A stretch of 34,477 nucleotides of DNA from Planctomycetota bacterium (GCA_021807595.1 JAKBCS010000049.1:1-34477), one strand, 5' to 3'; shown: positions 16,067 through 25,669, numbered from the stretch's first letter. A program made the numbers and translations. The notes: generated by a model from the letters alone, not told the origin.

Positions 16067-18652
16067 TCAAGGAAGACGCGAATCGCTCGCCTCCTCCATC
16101 AGTGCGGCGTGCAGTCGGAGTAATGTCGCGTCGGGGGTCTCGACTCGTTCGGTTGCCCCCTCTCCCCGCTGCGTCCAACTCTCGACGAAGGGCGACGGAG
16201 ATGCGACGCGCCGACAGCGTAGGGGCATCCGCTCCCATTGCCGTACATACCGGCTCGCCGCGGCGACATCGCACCACTCGCTCAGTAGTTCGCGGCGGGC
16301 TTGTCGCAGCAGGACGAAATCGCGGTCGCGGGACTGGATTTTGTCGAACAGCCGTCGCGCTCCCCAATCGGCTCCACCGACGCGCCGCTTCTGTCCGAGC
16401 GGTTGGCGCGGCAACATCATTCCCGTCTGTACCACGCACTGAAAGCGTGCCCGCAGCGCGACGCTGCCTTGCACCGCCGCGTCCAGATCGGTCTCAAAGT
16501 TCGACGCGCCGAGAATCTGTCGCAGGATGCTTACCAACTGCGACGACTCCACGAGTTGGCCGTGGATCAGCAGGGCGAAGCCAAGATCGGCGGCGAGCGA
16601 ATCGGCGGAGCGGTGGTGGTCGCGGGCCAAGCGATGCACGGCCACGCGCGCCAGCGCATCGTTGCCCAGGCGATTCAGCGGCGTATGAAAGTAGCAATCG
16701 ACGCCGTCTTCCCCAGGAATACTCTCTACCAAACTACTCGCGGCATCGGGAATTTCCGCGATGGACTCTTGGCGTTGAAAGAAGCCGACGAGTTTGAGGA
16801 CGGCCTCATTTTCCAAGTTGTACTCGCACCGCAACAAGCGGGACAGAGCGTCGCTCCCCTCGCGGAGTGCCTCGGCCGCGCGAACGCGCAGAAGATACAA
16901 TCGCTGAGCCAATTCGGTCGAAAGCGGCCAGTCTTCGCCGCCCCAACGTGGAATCATGGGCCGACCGGCGACTTCCTCGACGCGCACCACACTCTCTTCG
17001 GGCAGTAGCAAGCGCACTTGGAGACAACGACCGTCGAGAAGAAAGCGATCGCCCGAATGCAGACGTTCGGCAAAAGCGCGATCGACTTCGCCGACGACCT
17101 TGTCTTCGTCGTCCGGTTCGCGCGCTTTCAAAGTCACCGAGTAGACCGGCTCGGCGAGGATCGTGCCGAGGTTTCGGCGCACCAAGCGCGCCGTGCGCTG
17201 ATTGAGGATCGTAAACTTCTCCGAATCGCCGCGCAGCCGCGCGGGTAACTGTAGGGCGGGGCGAACGCCATCGGACATGCCGCAACCGAGATACGCCAGG
17301 CAATCGTCGAAATCGAGGCGCGACAGTCGACGGTAAGGCGCGGCCCGGCGCGCCAAGGCATACATGGCATCGGCGGACCAGGTTCGCGCCGCAGCCATGC
17401 CGAGGATGTGTTGGCACAGCACATCGAGCGGATGCACGGGGATGCGCAGCGGCTCGCATTGCTCGGACTGGCCGGATGCGGACGTGACGACAGCTTCCAG
17501 TAGCTCCGCCTCCGTGGCCGTTAGCACCAGACCGCGACGGATGCCTCCGGGACCGTGACCGGAGCGACCGACGCGCTGAAGCAAACGAACCACATCGCCG
17601 GGAGGATGGATCAGCACCGCCAAGTCGATGCAACCGATGTCGATGCCTAATTCCAAACTCGTGCTGCTAATTACGGCACGGAGTTGACCGCTTTTGAAAT
17701 GCTCCTCAACCTCGCGCCGGCGCTGAGCGGAGAGCGAGGAATGATGAACGGCTATTTCTCCTTCTATCTCCGGCAAATTGCGCCGCAGCGCCCAGCCGAG
17801 TTGCTCCGCCAGTCGCCGACTGTTGGTGAATATCAGCGTTGCCCGATTCCCGCGCACTTCGGGCATGAGGCGATCGACGAGATGGGCGAGAAAATTTCCC
17901 CTTTCATCGAGAGGAAAAAGCGTCATTTCCAGAGGCGTCGCCTCCCGGCTTTGACCGATGGCACAGGGTTCGTCGGTCAGCCAGCGCGCCGCCTCGGTCA
18001 ACGGCGTCGCCGTCGCCGACAGGCCGATGCGCTGAAGCCGTCCCCGTACCAGCGCCGAAAGCCGTTCCAGACTCAGTGCGAGATCCGCTCCCCGCTTATT
18101 CGCCGCCAGCGCGTGTACCTCATCGACCACGACCCATCGCAGGTCGGCGAACCAATCCTCGGCCATCGATTGACTGAGCAACACGGCCAAACTTTCCGGA
18201 GTCGTCAACAAAATGTCCGGCGGATGGCGTCGCATCCGCCGTCGCTGCGCCGCCGTCGAATCGCCGTCTCGCACCGCCACGCGGAGGAGATTCGCGTCCG
18301 GGCAGATTGCCCCCAACTCCTGCAAGTTCACCGTCAGCGTGCGCTCGCAATCCGCGCTGAGCGCTTTCAAAGGCGACACATAAAGACAGCGCAAACGGGG
18401 GGATGGTTGCGGTGGCTTTTCGAGGAGCCACGTCAAAAGGGGCAAAAAGGCGGCCAGCGTCTTGCCCGTCCCGGTCGGAGCGCTCAGAAGCAGATGCCGT
18501 CCGGAGGGAAGGACCGACCACGCCGCGCGCTGAATGGCCGTCGGTTCACCGTAGCGCCGACGAAACCAATCGGCGATCGTCGGCATTCGCTCCAGCCAAG
18601 TGGAAACGTGAGGAGGATCGACAAATGCGAGTCCTTCGAGTGCGGTCTCCAT
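16067..18652 (-). CDS. lhr: Lhr-type DEXH helicase
   Basis: From ATG 18652 the protein is 861 residues. An ATG at 18742 would add 30 unlikely residues. Superfamily-2 motifs are intact: Walker A SAPTGTGKT (57-65), PTREL-equivalent VSPLKAL, DEVH (177-180), SAT (212-214), FTNSRR and QRVGRSGH (359-366). The long C-terminal region after the helicase core, with further winged-helix-like and Lhr-specific parts, matches the Lhr family of ATP-dependent DNA or DNA-RNA helicases used in repair. It is upstream of and nearly touching pdeM, so the two probably share one transcript. A perfect -10 box lies only 9 bases before the ATG. Confidence 0.9.
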   Translation of the reverse strand: METALEGLAFVDPPHVSTWLERMPTIADWFRRRYGEPTAIQRAAWSVLPSGRHLLLSAPTGTGKTLAAFLPLLTWLLEKPPQPSPRLRCLYVSPLKALSADCERTLTVNLQELGAICPDANLLRVAVRDGDSTAAQRRRMRRHPPDILLTTPESLAVLLSQSMAEDWFADLRWVVVDEVHALAANKRGADLALSLERLSALVRGRLQRIGLSATATPLTEAARWLTDEPCAIGQSREATPLEMTLFPLDERGNFLAHLVDRLMPEVRGNRATLIFTNSRRLAEQLGWALRRNLPEIEGEIAVHHSSLSAQRRREVEEHFKSGQLRAVISSTSLELGIDIGCIDLAVLIHPPGDVVRLLQRVGRSGHGPGGIRRGLVLTATEAELLEAVVTSASGQSEQCEPLRIPVHPLDVLCQHILGMAAARTWSADAMYALARRAAPYRRLSRLDFDDCLAYLGCGMSDGVRPALQLPARLRGDSEKFTILNQRTARLVRRNLGTILAEPVYSVTLKAREPDDEDKVVGEVDRAFAERLHSGDRFLLDGRCLQVRLLLPEESVVRVEEVAGRPMIPRWGGEDWPLSTELAQRLYLLRVRAAEALREGSDALSRLLRCEYNLENEAVLKLVGFFQRQESIAEIPDAASSLVESIPGEDGVDCYFHTPLNRLGNDALARVAVHRLARDHHRSADSLAADLGFALLIHGQLVESSQLVSILRQILGASNFETDLDAAVQGSVALRARFQCVVQTGMMLPRQPLGQKRRVGGADWGARRLFDKIQSRDRDFVLLRQARRELLSEWCDVAAASRYVRQWERMPLRCRRVASPSPFVESWTQRGEGATERVETPDATLLRLHAALMEEASDSRLP

Positions 18653-18661
18653 GATGCGATT

Positions 18662-18667
18662 ATTATA
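18662..18667 (-). promoter_or_regulatory. -10 box of lhr-pdeM, suggesting a nearly leaderless mRNA
   Basis: A perfect TATAAT ends 9 bases before the lhr ATG, so transcription would start about 1-4 bases before the start codon. No Shine-Dalgarno site is visible. I see no convincing -35 box. Confidence 0.4.
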
Positions 18668-18809
18668 GGATCTGACCGCGCGGATGAATCCCCAACGGCA
18701 AGCGAAAGCGCGGAGTAAGCCATGAGCCACGGCTCGATGCACCCGAACTCTCTCCGAAGCGATTCTTCAACGAGGCCGCACGATTACCGTCCCACCTGCA
18801 ATCGACCGA

Positions 18810-21314
18810 TCACACTAGACCCCAGCGGCGGCGGAGGAGCCATTCGAGGGAGAGGATGGAGACGAAGAAGACAAAAAAGATCATTAAAAATGACGATCTA
18901 CCAGTTGTGCGCCAATCGGGACGGAGAAGGAGCTTGGGCTTGTTGCGGGCGAGGTTCTCGCTTTCCAGTCGGCGGAGGGAGGCGGAAAGTTCCTCAATGC
19001 GATGCACCTCGCCGCCGCCGGCGCTGGAGAGTTTCTTGAGGAAGTCGGGATCGGCGGCGCGGCGTCTCATTTCCACGTCCTCGGCGTAGACGATGAAGTG
19101 AGCCGATGCCTCGCCGTCGATGGTCTCGCCCGTGCTGTTATCCATCGCCTTGCCGCGAACGGTGATGAGATACTCGCCGGGAAGATCGGTCTTGGCGAAC
19201 GTGCCGCGATCCTCGGACCCCGTGCGCGCCGTCGGCACGGGCGTTTTGACGCCATCGGGACCGGCGACTTCGACGGTATAAGTGCCGTCGGCAAGATCGA
19301 TGCCGCCGCGGCTGCGGACGCCGACGGTGAAACCGAGATCGCCGCGCACCGGCAAACGGCGCGCGTCCGGTTTGATCCAGACGCTGCCCTCGGCGTTCTC
19401 CTGTTTCGCCAGCCAGAGGACCATTTGTCTCCAAAAGCGACCGTGCATTTGCTTTTTTTGTGGATCGACGATCCAGCGGTGCGTCGTATCGCCTGCGAAA
19501 GCGAGGACGCGGCCGTTGCCGTAATTCTGAGCGATCAGAATCGGCTCTTGTTTGTCCGACTCGGCGAGTATGGTTTCGATGCCCTTGTTCGACCGCTTCA
19601 GACGCGAGATGCCTTCCAGTTCGGCCAGCGACTCCCAGGCTTTCTCCGGCTTGTCGCCGTCGGTCAATTTCAACAGATAGGCGAAGCCGCGCATGCCGCT
19701 CTGGGTCGGCAGCATTCGGCGATGCTCTTCGATTTGGCCGTTCGAAGCGGCCAAATCGACCGGCAACAACCGCTCCATCGGCGTGCCACGCCAATCGCCG
19801 TTGCCGAAGGAGGAGTAGCCGCCAAGCATCAGAAAGCCGGAGCCGTGCGAGACGAGGTTCTCGATGACCTCCAGCGATTGCGGGCCGACGGCTCTCATCT
19901 GTGCGGCAGTCACGTCGCCGAGAATGATGACATCGTAGGGCTGGCGGTCGAACTGAAAGAGATCGCCGTTGTTGGCGTCGATGAGGTTGCCTCCGCGCAG
20001 CCAAACCGGGGTCACACGGATGCGCGGATCGTTCGTCAGCGCGTCGCAAATCATCTGTGGCTCCCAGGCGCGTTGTTTGTCGACGAGCAGAACACTCACG
20101 CCTTCTTTGGTCACGGTGATGTAGGTTTCGATCTTATTGTTGTCGGGGAACAGGTCGTCCTTGGGCGCGCGGTCGGGGTTGTTGGGATCGTCCACTTGGA
20201 CGCGCAGCTTGACCTCTCCCGGCTGGGCGGGCGCGTTGCATTCGAGGGTAATGCCATTCTCGTGAGTCAGGGTCAGGGTTTCGTTGCGAGCTAACACTTC
20301 TTCGTTGTTGAGGAAAAGGCGAACGCGCACCGGACTGTTCTCCAAACCCGGAGCGTCGAGAGTGAGCTTGACGGTCAGCTTTCCCTTGCTGGGCACGAGA
20401 GCCGGTTCGGTGACGAGTGAAGTGATGGCAATATCGTTCTGTCGATCCGACGTAGTGGGATTACCGCAAGCGAACGAGTGGAGGGGACAGGGCAGGTTGC
20501 GCCAGCGCGCTGCCTCGGACAACGCCGGATTGCGGGCGCTGCCATTGTCGGCTCCGTCGCTAAGCAGAAAGAGATAGCGAGGAGGTTGTTGGCCGTCGCG
20601 CCGATCGTACAGGGCGCGCAGCATCGCTCCGGTATCGGTGCGTTTGCCGTCGGCCACTCCCGGATCGTTCGGGTCGAAGGGCGAGGTATCGTCGGCGAAC
20701 TTGAAGAAGCGAATGTCCATTTGTTGTTCGTCCCTCAGCCGATCTAGTTCCGGAGTGCATTCGCGCAGCCTTCGCAGCATGAGATCCCAGCGCGATTGTC
20801 GGTTCGACTCGTCTTGAATGGTCATGCTGGCCGAGGAATCGCAAACGATGAGCAGCAGCGAACGAAAAGGATTTGCTTCGGCAAAGGCCAACGCGGGACG
20901 GACGATGGCCAGACCGACGAGAAGGAATGCCAGCAATCGCAGGCCGAGGATGACGAGGGTACGGCGGAGCGTGGCGGCGGGGTGGGAGAGATAAGCGGCA
21001 GCGGTAAGGCCCACCATTCCAGCGGGCAAGCCGAGGAGCGCGACCATCGCCAAGCCGTGAAATCGTCCCGCCGGGGCGCTTGTGACGCTCCACGTTTGCA
21101 GCGCTACCCAGGCGAGCGGTAGTGCCAACAGCGTTCCGCCGACGCGCGCCCAACGACGCGAATTGACGCCGTTCAGATTCGCTTGCCGGAGAATCGGCAG
21201 CACGAACGCGCCCAGGCCACACAGAAGGACGGCGGCATCGACATCGGCGGATACCGAACTGAGGAACGGCGGCAGATACGACCACGGCCAGAGAGGATCG
21301 ATTGACACCGTCAT
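18810..21314 (-). CDS. Large membrane protein with von Willebrand A and amidotransferase-like domains
   Basis: ATG 21314 follows GAGGAA and gives 834 residues. N-terminal hydrophobic segments (about residues 25-45, 60-75, 88-108, 118-140) lead to a VWA domain with the MIDAS motif DSSAS at 159-163 and FLLSDGADNG farther on. A region with VSVLLVDKQRAWEP, YDVIILGDV and GSGFLMLGGYSSFG resembles a glutamine-amidotransferase-like fold without visible catalytic triad. A C-terminal membrane segment (SSFLMIFFVFFVSILSLEWLL) ends the protein. Proteins of this type sit in planctomycete BatA/MoxR-linked gene clusters. Function is not established. Its upstream neighbour is the related BatA-type gene. Confidence 0.85.
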   Translation of the reverse strand: MTVSIDPLWPWSYLPPFLSSVSADVDAAVLLCGLGAFVLPILRQANLNGVNSRRWARVGGTLLALPLAWVALQTWSVTSAPAGRFHGLAMVALLGLPAGMVGLTAAAYLSHPAATLRRTLVILGLRLLAFLLVGLAIVRPALAFAEANPFRSLLLIVCDSSASMTIQDESNRQSRWDLMLRRLRECTPELDRLRDEQQMDIRFFKFADDTSPFDPNDPGVADGKRTDTGAMLRALYDRRDGQQPPRYLFLLSDGADNGSARNPALSEAARWRNLPCPLHSFACGNPTTSDRQNDIAITSLVTEPALVPSKGKLTVKLTLDAPGLENSPVRVRLFLNNEEVLARNETLTLTHENGITLECNAPAQPGEVKLRVQVDDPNNPDRAPKDDLFPDNNKIETYITVTKEGVSVLLVDKQRAWEPQMICDALTNDPRIRVTPVWLRGGNLIDANNGDLFQFDRQPYDVIILGDVTAAQMRAVGPQSLEVIENLVSHGSGFLMLGGYSSFGNGDWRGTPMERLLPVDLAASNGQIEEHRRMLPTQSGMRGFAYLLKLTDGDKPEKAWESLAELEGISRLKRSNKGIETILAESDKQEPILIAQNYGNGRVLAFAGDTTHRWIVDPQKKQMHGRFWRQMVLWLAKQENAEGSVWIKPDARRLPVRGDLGFTVGVRSRGGIDLADGTYTVEVAGPDGVKTPVPTARTGSEDRGTFAKTDLPGEYLITVRGKAMDNSTGETIDGEASAHFIVYAEDVEMRRRAADPDFLKKLSSAGGGEVHRIEELSASLRRLESENLARNKPKLLLRPDWRTTGRSSFLMIFFVFFVSILSLEWLLRRRWGLV

Positions 21315-21408
21315 GTGGATTCCTCGGCGGTAGGCCGTAGTCTGGATGCGTTCGAAAACACAACCCTGACCGATTTTTGTCAGTCGCCTTCGGTCTATCG
21401 ACTGCTCG

Positions 21409-23634
21409 CTACTGCTGATTGCCAATTGGTTCTTCGCGGCGATAGAATCGATTGGCCAACAAACTCTCCACCGTCAGCACGAGCAGGACGGCCATCATCA
21501 GCCAGGGCAGCAATTCCAACGGAGGAGGACTCATGCCCGCGAGCGCAGCCTTCAGGCTCGTAGCGCGCCCCACTTGCACCAAAGTATCTTTGCCCAGCAC
21601 CGATTCGATGTCCTCCGGAGGCACGCGATCCAGGTCGCTCTCTTCGGGCCTGACGTTGAGGCTGCATCCGGCGACGATGCGCTTATCGGAGGCGCGGATT
21701 ACATAGTTTCCCGGCGTCGTCGCCTGCGGCAGCGACAACTGCGCGTCGCCCTCGTTGGCTTTGACGTTCGTTTCGGCGATGGCAAGTCCCGGTCCATCCA
21801 ACGTATAAGGGGGAGGAGCCAACGACGACGGCATGGGAACGCGTGGAACTTGTCCGCAGAAATAATTTAACTCCGGCCTCGTCGAATCGCCGGTCAGGTA
21901 GCGGAGGATCTGATCCTCAAGAACGAGGCCGAAGGATGAATCGGTCCAATAGTTGTGCCAGTCGCGCGTGCGATCCAAGGCGCGCGCGTCCATCGGCGTG
22001 GCGAACAACAGCACGCGGCCGCCCTCGACCGCGCGCTCCAGCAAAGCCGGGTGTTGTTCGCGGTCCTCAAATGTTGCCAACACGACGGTATCCTTGTCGA
22101 TGGGCATTGTACTCCAAAAGGCGTTGACGCCCGGCCACGATTGCGGCTTGCCAAAGTCCGGCTCCGCATTGTGAATCGCTCGATGGAAAAACGCAGGGAT
22201 GGGATGCTTCGTCGAGAAGCTCGACCAGCGAAGCAGCGGGCGATCCGGCGGATTCGTTTCGATGCGCTGCAGCGCAGCGGGCAACAATCCGGCTTTCGCC
22301 CCTTCGTCGTTGTACTGTTGGAGGCGCGGCCTCATCTCCTCGCCGCCAGGGATCAACACCAGCCCACCGCCGCCGCGAACGTAACGGGCCAGTTTTTCCC
22401 ACAAGCTCGCGCTTGGCACGAGCTGAAACACGCTGACGGCAGCATAGCCGTGCATCGCCTTGTCGTCCAGTTTCTCGACCTCGGCAGTGGTTCGGATGTC
22501 GCACTCGAAGCGATTCCCAACGCTCATGGCCATTTGCCACGCTTTCCAGGGGATCGGTCCCGCGCCGGCGGGTTTGTCCTCGACTACGGTAAGCACCTTG
22601 CGACGCGGCTGAATCTGGAAGGTGGCATAGCTCGTGTTATTAAACGGCAGTGCGTCTTCCGTCCGGTGCTTCACCGCCACTTGATAAGTCGTCGCGCCGT
22701 CGCCGATTCTGGCCTTCGGCGCTTCGCTCTCGAAAACAACGACGCGCCCCTGTCCGGCGAAGAGCTGAATCGCTTTCTTTATCGGCAAGATCTCAGCGTC
22801 GGATTCGAGTTGACAGAGGAGTTCCGTGTCGAAGTCGGCTCCGACGGCGCGGAGGGTAGCCCGCACTTGAAATCGTTCTCCTGGAGCGATAGGAAGAGGA
22901 GAGATTTCCACTTTCTCCACAGCCAAATCTTTCGGCTTCTCCGCGCCGACATCAACGAACAACGCGCGAATGCCGTGGGGCATCGTTTGAGGACCGGCAC
23001 TCCGATCCCAGCAGGCGCGCGCGCGATCGGAGAACAGATAGACAAAGCGTGGCGGCGGATCGTCGCCTTCGCCGAGTTTTTCCAGAAGCCGCGCGGCGCG
23101 GTCGAGTTGTCGGTTGAGCGCAGCGTTGGCCGGACGGACGTGCAAACCGTCGAGGCGCATCTGCGTTAGCGCCGGCGACAGCCATTCGCCGCCGCCCTCG
23201 CCGGCATCGTCGCCGCTGTCGAGCAAAGCAAGTTGACTGGCAGAATCCATCTCGTTGAGCAGTTCGCGGGCGCGCTGCTTGCCTTCTTCCAAGCGGGTAC
23301 GTCCGGCGGCGTGGTATTCCATGCTGGCACTGGTGTCGAAGATCAGGACGGCGGCAACGGGTCGTTCGTTGCCGAACAGCGCGCCCAGCCGTTCGGCGGC
23401 GACGCGGGGCCGCGCCAGCGCCAAACACAACGCCGCGATGACGGCCATGCGTAGGAGCAACAAGAGGAGATGTTGCAAACGCAGTTTTCGGCGATTGCTC
23501 AGATGGCGCTGGCGCAGAAAGCGAAAGGCGGGGAATTGCAAATGCCTCGGTTTTTGCCGCATAACTAAATGCAGCAACACCGGCAAACCGGCCAGCAGCA
23601 ATCCGCCCAGAAGATAGCCGTGGATAAAGGTCAT
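21409..23634 (-). CDS. BatA-like membrane protein with von Willebrand A domain
   Basis: ATG 23634 overlaps the stop of the upstream gene as ATGA and gives 741 residues. An N-terminal BatA-type region holds two membrane helices (about 5-25 and 54-76) with the conserved LLHLVMRQKPRHLQFPAFRF between them. A VWA domain follows with DTSAS (100-104) and VYLFSD. Middle parts are beta-rich, with an amidotransferase-like stretch GGGGLVLIPGGEEMRP, and a C-terminal membrane helix lies near PWLMMAVLLVLTVESLL. BatA-like proteins with MoxR ATPases and DUF58 proteins are thought to work in envelope protein complexes. Neither partner is in this window. Confidence 0.87.
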   Translation of the reverse strand: MTFIHGYLLGGLLLAGLPVLLHLVMRQKPRHLQFPAFRFLRQRHLSNRRKLRLQHLLLLLLRMAVIAALCLALARPRVAAERLGALFGNERPVAAVLIFDTSASMEYHAAGRTRLEEGKQRARELLNEMDSASQLALLDSGDDAGEGGGEWLSPALTQMRLDGLHVRPANAALNRQLDRAARLLEKLGEGDDPPPRFVYLFSDRARACWDRSAGPQTMPHGIRALFVDVGAEKPKDLAVEKVEISPLPIAPGERFQVRATLRAVGADFDTELLCQLESDAEILPIKKAIQLFAGQGRVVVFESEAPKARIGDGATTYQVAVKHRTEDALPFNNTSYATFQIQPRRKVLTVVEDKPAGAGPIPWKAWQMAMSVGNRFECDIRTTAEVEKLDDKAMHGYAAVSVFQLVPSASLWEKLARYVRGGGGLVLIPGGEEMRPRLQQYNDEGAKAGLLPAALQRIETNPPDRPLLRWSSFSTKHPIPAFFHRAIHNAEPDFGKPQSWPGVNAFWSTMPIDKDTVVLATFEDREQHPALLERAVEGGRVLLFATPMDARALDRTRDWHNYWTDSSFGLVLEDQILRYLTGDSTRPELNYFCGQVPRVPMPSSLAPPPYTLDGPGLAIAETNVKANEGDAQLSLPQATTPGNYVIRASDKRIVAGCSLNVRPEESDLDRVPPEDIESVLGKDTLVQVGRATSLKAALAGMSPPPLELLPWLMMAVLLVLTVESLLANRFYRREEPIGNQQ

Positions 23635-24431
23635 GCGGCGTTCGTCCCTTCGTCGGCGGAGCGGATCTGATAGACCGATTCGGATACTTCCAGGTTCCAG
23701 CACTCTTGGGGCGAGGTCGCGAAGACTTGCGAAAAGGTGCGAAAGATGCGGATGAGAAGGTGAAGAATGAAACAAAGACTAGCCGTAATGTAGACCATCG
23801 TAGCGATCGCGCCCATTCGCACGATGGCAGCCAATCCCACCCCCCAGGCAACGAGAAAGAACCAAAGCGTCATGACGATGCAGGTGAGGCCGACGAACGG
23901 CGCTCCGTTGATCCTCCCGTGGGAGGGCGGCCAAAAGCGCTCGTGGCGTGCGACGTGAGGAGCGCGACCGAGCCAGATACGAACGCCATTCCTCCGCGCC
24001 GACCACAGCGCGAGGTAGGTAGCGGGAAAGGACAGTCCGAACCCAAACATCGCTGCGGCCAGCATTCCCTCGAGAACCGGCGAGAATCCGTTGTTGACGG
24101 GCGGCCGGCGCGCGGCTTGATCCAACAACACGCCGATCAATCCCATCGCGATCATCGTCAAGGTGGCCATGATAGCCGTCTTCCACAGACCGTAACTGAT
24201 GTAAGCCCAAAAGCACGTTCGTCCGCGCCAGCGGTCGGGATCGACGCGGCGCAGCCAGAAGGCGGCGCGGACATCGACCCAGCCGAACTTGGCACAGGCG
24301 ACCAGCGCGCCGAGTCCGGGTTGCGCCGTAATCTCGTACAGCAGCCAACCGGCAGCGAACAACATCGGCCAACTTAGATGCACTCGCCCCATCCAGCCGC
24401 GCCGTTCGGAATCGTTCGTTCGCCCGTCCAT
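23631..24431 (-). CDS. Polytopic membrane protein leading the BatA/VWA cluster
   Basis: I do not recognise the family. The protein is 266 residues from ATG 24431. A GTG at 24437 is also possible, but GGAGGAGG is better spaced for the ATG. Five or so hydrophobic segments are visible, for example WPMLFAAGWLLYEITA, FGFGLSFPATYLALW, FVGLTCIVMTLWFFLVAWG and ATMVYITASLCFILHLLI. The stop overlaps the start of the BatA-like gene (ATGA), so translation is probably coupled and the product may be part of the same membrane complex. No catalytic residues are seen. Confidence 0.75.
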   Translation of the reverse strand: MDGRTNDSERRGWMGRVHLSWPMLFAAGWLLYEITAQPGLGALVACAKFGWVDVRAAFWLRRVDPDRWRGRTCFWAYISYGLWKTAIMATLTMIAMGLIGVLLDQAARRPPVNNGFSPVLEGMLAAAMFGFGLSFPATYLALWSARRNGVRIWLGRAPHVARHERFWPPSHGRINGAPFVGLTCIVMTLWFFLVAWGVGLAAIVRMGAIATMVYITASLCFILHLLIRIFRTFSQVFATSPQECWNLEVSESVYQIRSADEGTNAA

Positions 24432-24617
24432 ACCCACGCCCCTCCTCCCAACACATGGTGGAGCCGACTCCGACTGCTATTTTACTCAATGAGACGGGGA
24501 AAACGCTACGTCTTGTCGATTGCTTTCCGAACGAACCGGCAGGGGCCGAAGTCGATTCCTCTGTAGAATAGCATGGGCGGAGAATACGCCGTGTTTTTAC
24601 CCCTTAAGGAGTCCATC

Positions 24618-25091
24618 ATGTATCCGAGTCTCTCGCTCCAGGGTTTATGGGATCGCCTCGGTCGCTTGCCGGAAGACGTGCAAGAACTTGCCGCCGGCTT
24701 GGCCTCGAAGCCGCGCGAGTGGTGGCTTTACTCCTATCCATTTCCCCTCGTTAATGTGTGCGAACGAGACGAAGCCATTCACGTCGAAGCCGAAATGCCG
24801 GGAGTGGATGCCGAAAATGTCGAGGTGCTGCTGACCGCCGGAACCGACTTAACCATTCGGGGCGAACGCGCGTCCGTCGGCGACGCCTCCGGTGCTTGGC
24901 ACAATCGAGAACGCGGCGCGGGACGCTTCCATCGAACGCTGAGGCTTGCCGTCCCCGTGGAGGCGGAGAGGGCGCAAGCGCGGCTGGAAGCGGGAGTGTT
25001 GCGCCTCGTCCTTCCCAAGGCGGCACCGTTCCAAACGCATCGAATTCCAGTGCGTAGGCCCAGCGACGAAACGACCCCGCCATCCCAATAG
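24618..25091 (+). CDS. Small heat-shock protein, Hsp20/alpha-crystallin family
   Basis: The start ATG 24618 has AAGGAG 8 bases upstream. The protein is 157 residues. The alpha-crystallin domain runs from about residue 45 to 140: PLVNVCERDEAIHVEAEMPG opens it, then LTIRGER, a GRFHRTLRLAVPVEAE strand pair, and the closing ARLEAGVLRLVLPK motif. Such proteins are ATP-independent holdases that keep denatured proteins soluble. The C-terminal tail has HRIPV, close to the I-x-I/V anchor used in oligomers. No CIRCE-like or other heat-shock operator was found upstream. It converges on the FHA gene with only 7 bases between. Confidence 0.92.
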   Translation: MYPSLSLQGLWDRLGRLPEDVQELAAGLASKPREWWLYSYPFPLVNVCERDEAIHVEAEMPGVDAENVEVLLTAGTDLTIRGERASVGDASGAWHNRERGAGRFHRTLRLAVPVEAERAQARLEAGVLRLVLPKAAPFQTHRIPVRRPSDETTPPSQ

Positions 25092-25098
25092 GAACCTT

Positions 25099-25581
25099 CT
25101 ACGAACCGGCGGGGCCATCCGGATACACGTCGGGCAGTTGGTTGAGTTGCAGACGCCCATCGACGGCCGGCGGTTTGCCCGAAGAACTGCTGTCCTCGTC
25201 CTTCTTGCCCTGATCCTGCGCCTGACGGAACAGGCTTTGAACTTCTTGCGAATTGAGTTGTTGCGTGTACTCGTCGGGAGGCGCTTCCTCGACTATGTCG
25301 GGACCAAGATGAACGCCGAAGCGAAAGTGCGCGATGCCGATCTGATCGTTCGGCAACAGTGCGGCCCGACGAACGCGCGTGCCGTTCACGCGCGTGCCGT
25401 TGGTGCTGCCGAGATCGCGCAGCAAAAGAAGACCGTCCGTCTTGACGAGGACGCAGTGCATTTTCGAGACACTTTTGTGTTCGAGGCGCACGTCGCAATC
25501 TTCTTTGCGTCCCAAGATAATGAGATCTTTGTCGATGTTGATTGGTGAACCGCCCTCGAGCGGCAGCAATTGGGCACGCAT
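25099..25581 (-). CDS. FHA-domain protein
   Basis: From ATG 25581 the protein is 160 residues. A TTG at 25596 would add five. The FHA domain, a phosphothreonine-binding fold, spans about residues 12-90: IILGRKEDCDVRL, SVSKMHCVLV and LRDLGSTNGTRVNGTRV hold the usual Arg, Ser-x-x-His and Asn residues. A hydrophilic tail of about 60 residues (DQGKKDEDSSSSGKPP) follows with no second domain. FHA proteins commonly read out Ser/Thr kinase signals. The kinase at 7.6 kb is a conceivable partner, but nothing in the sequence links them directly. Confidence 0.9.
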   Translation of the reverse strand: MRAQLLPLEGGSPINIDKDLIILGRKEDCDVRLEHKSVSKMHCVLVKTDGLLLLRDLGSTNGTRVNGTRVRRAALLPNDQIGIAHFRFGVHLGPDIVEEAPPDEYTQQLNSQEVQSLFRQAQDQGKKDEDSSSSGKPPAVDGRLQLNQLPDVYPDGPAGS

Positions 25582-25669
25582 GGGATTTCCCGACAAGTTG
25601 AGCGACGAAGAGATTCTTTTTTCCCCAAACTCTATTTTATACTCACTCCGAGACGATTGGGAAAGGCAA

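Noticed and set aside
19002-20294. Plus-strand frame of 430 codons
   Set aside because: It is antisense to the VWA gene, which has clear domains and membrane segments. GC-rich coding DNA commonly gives such shadows.
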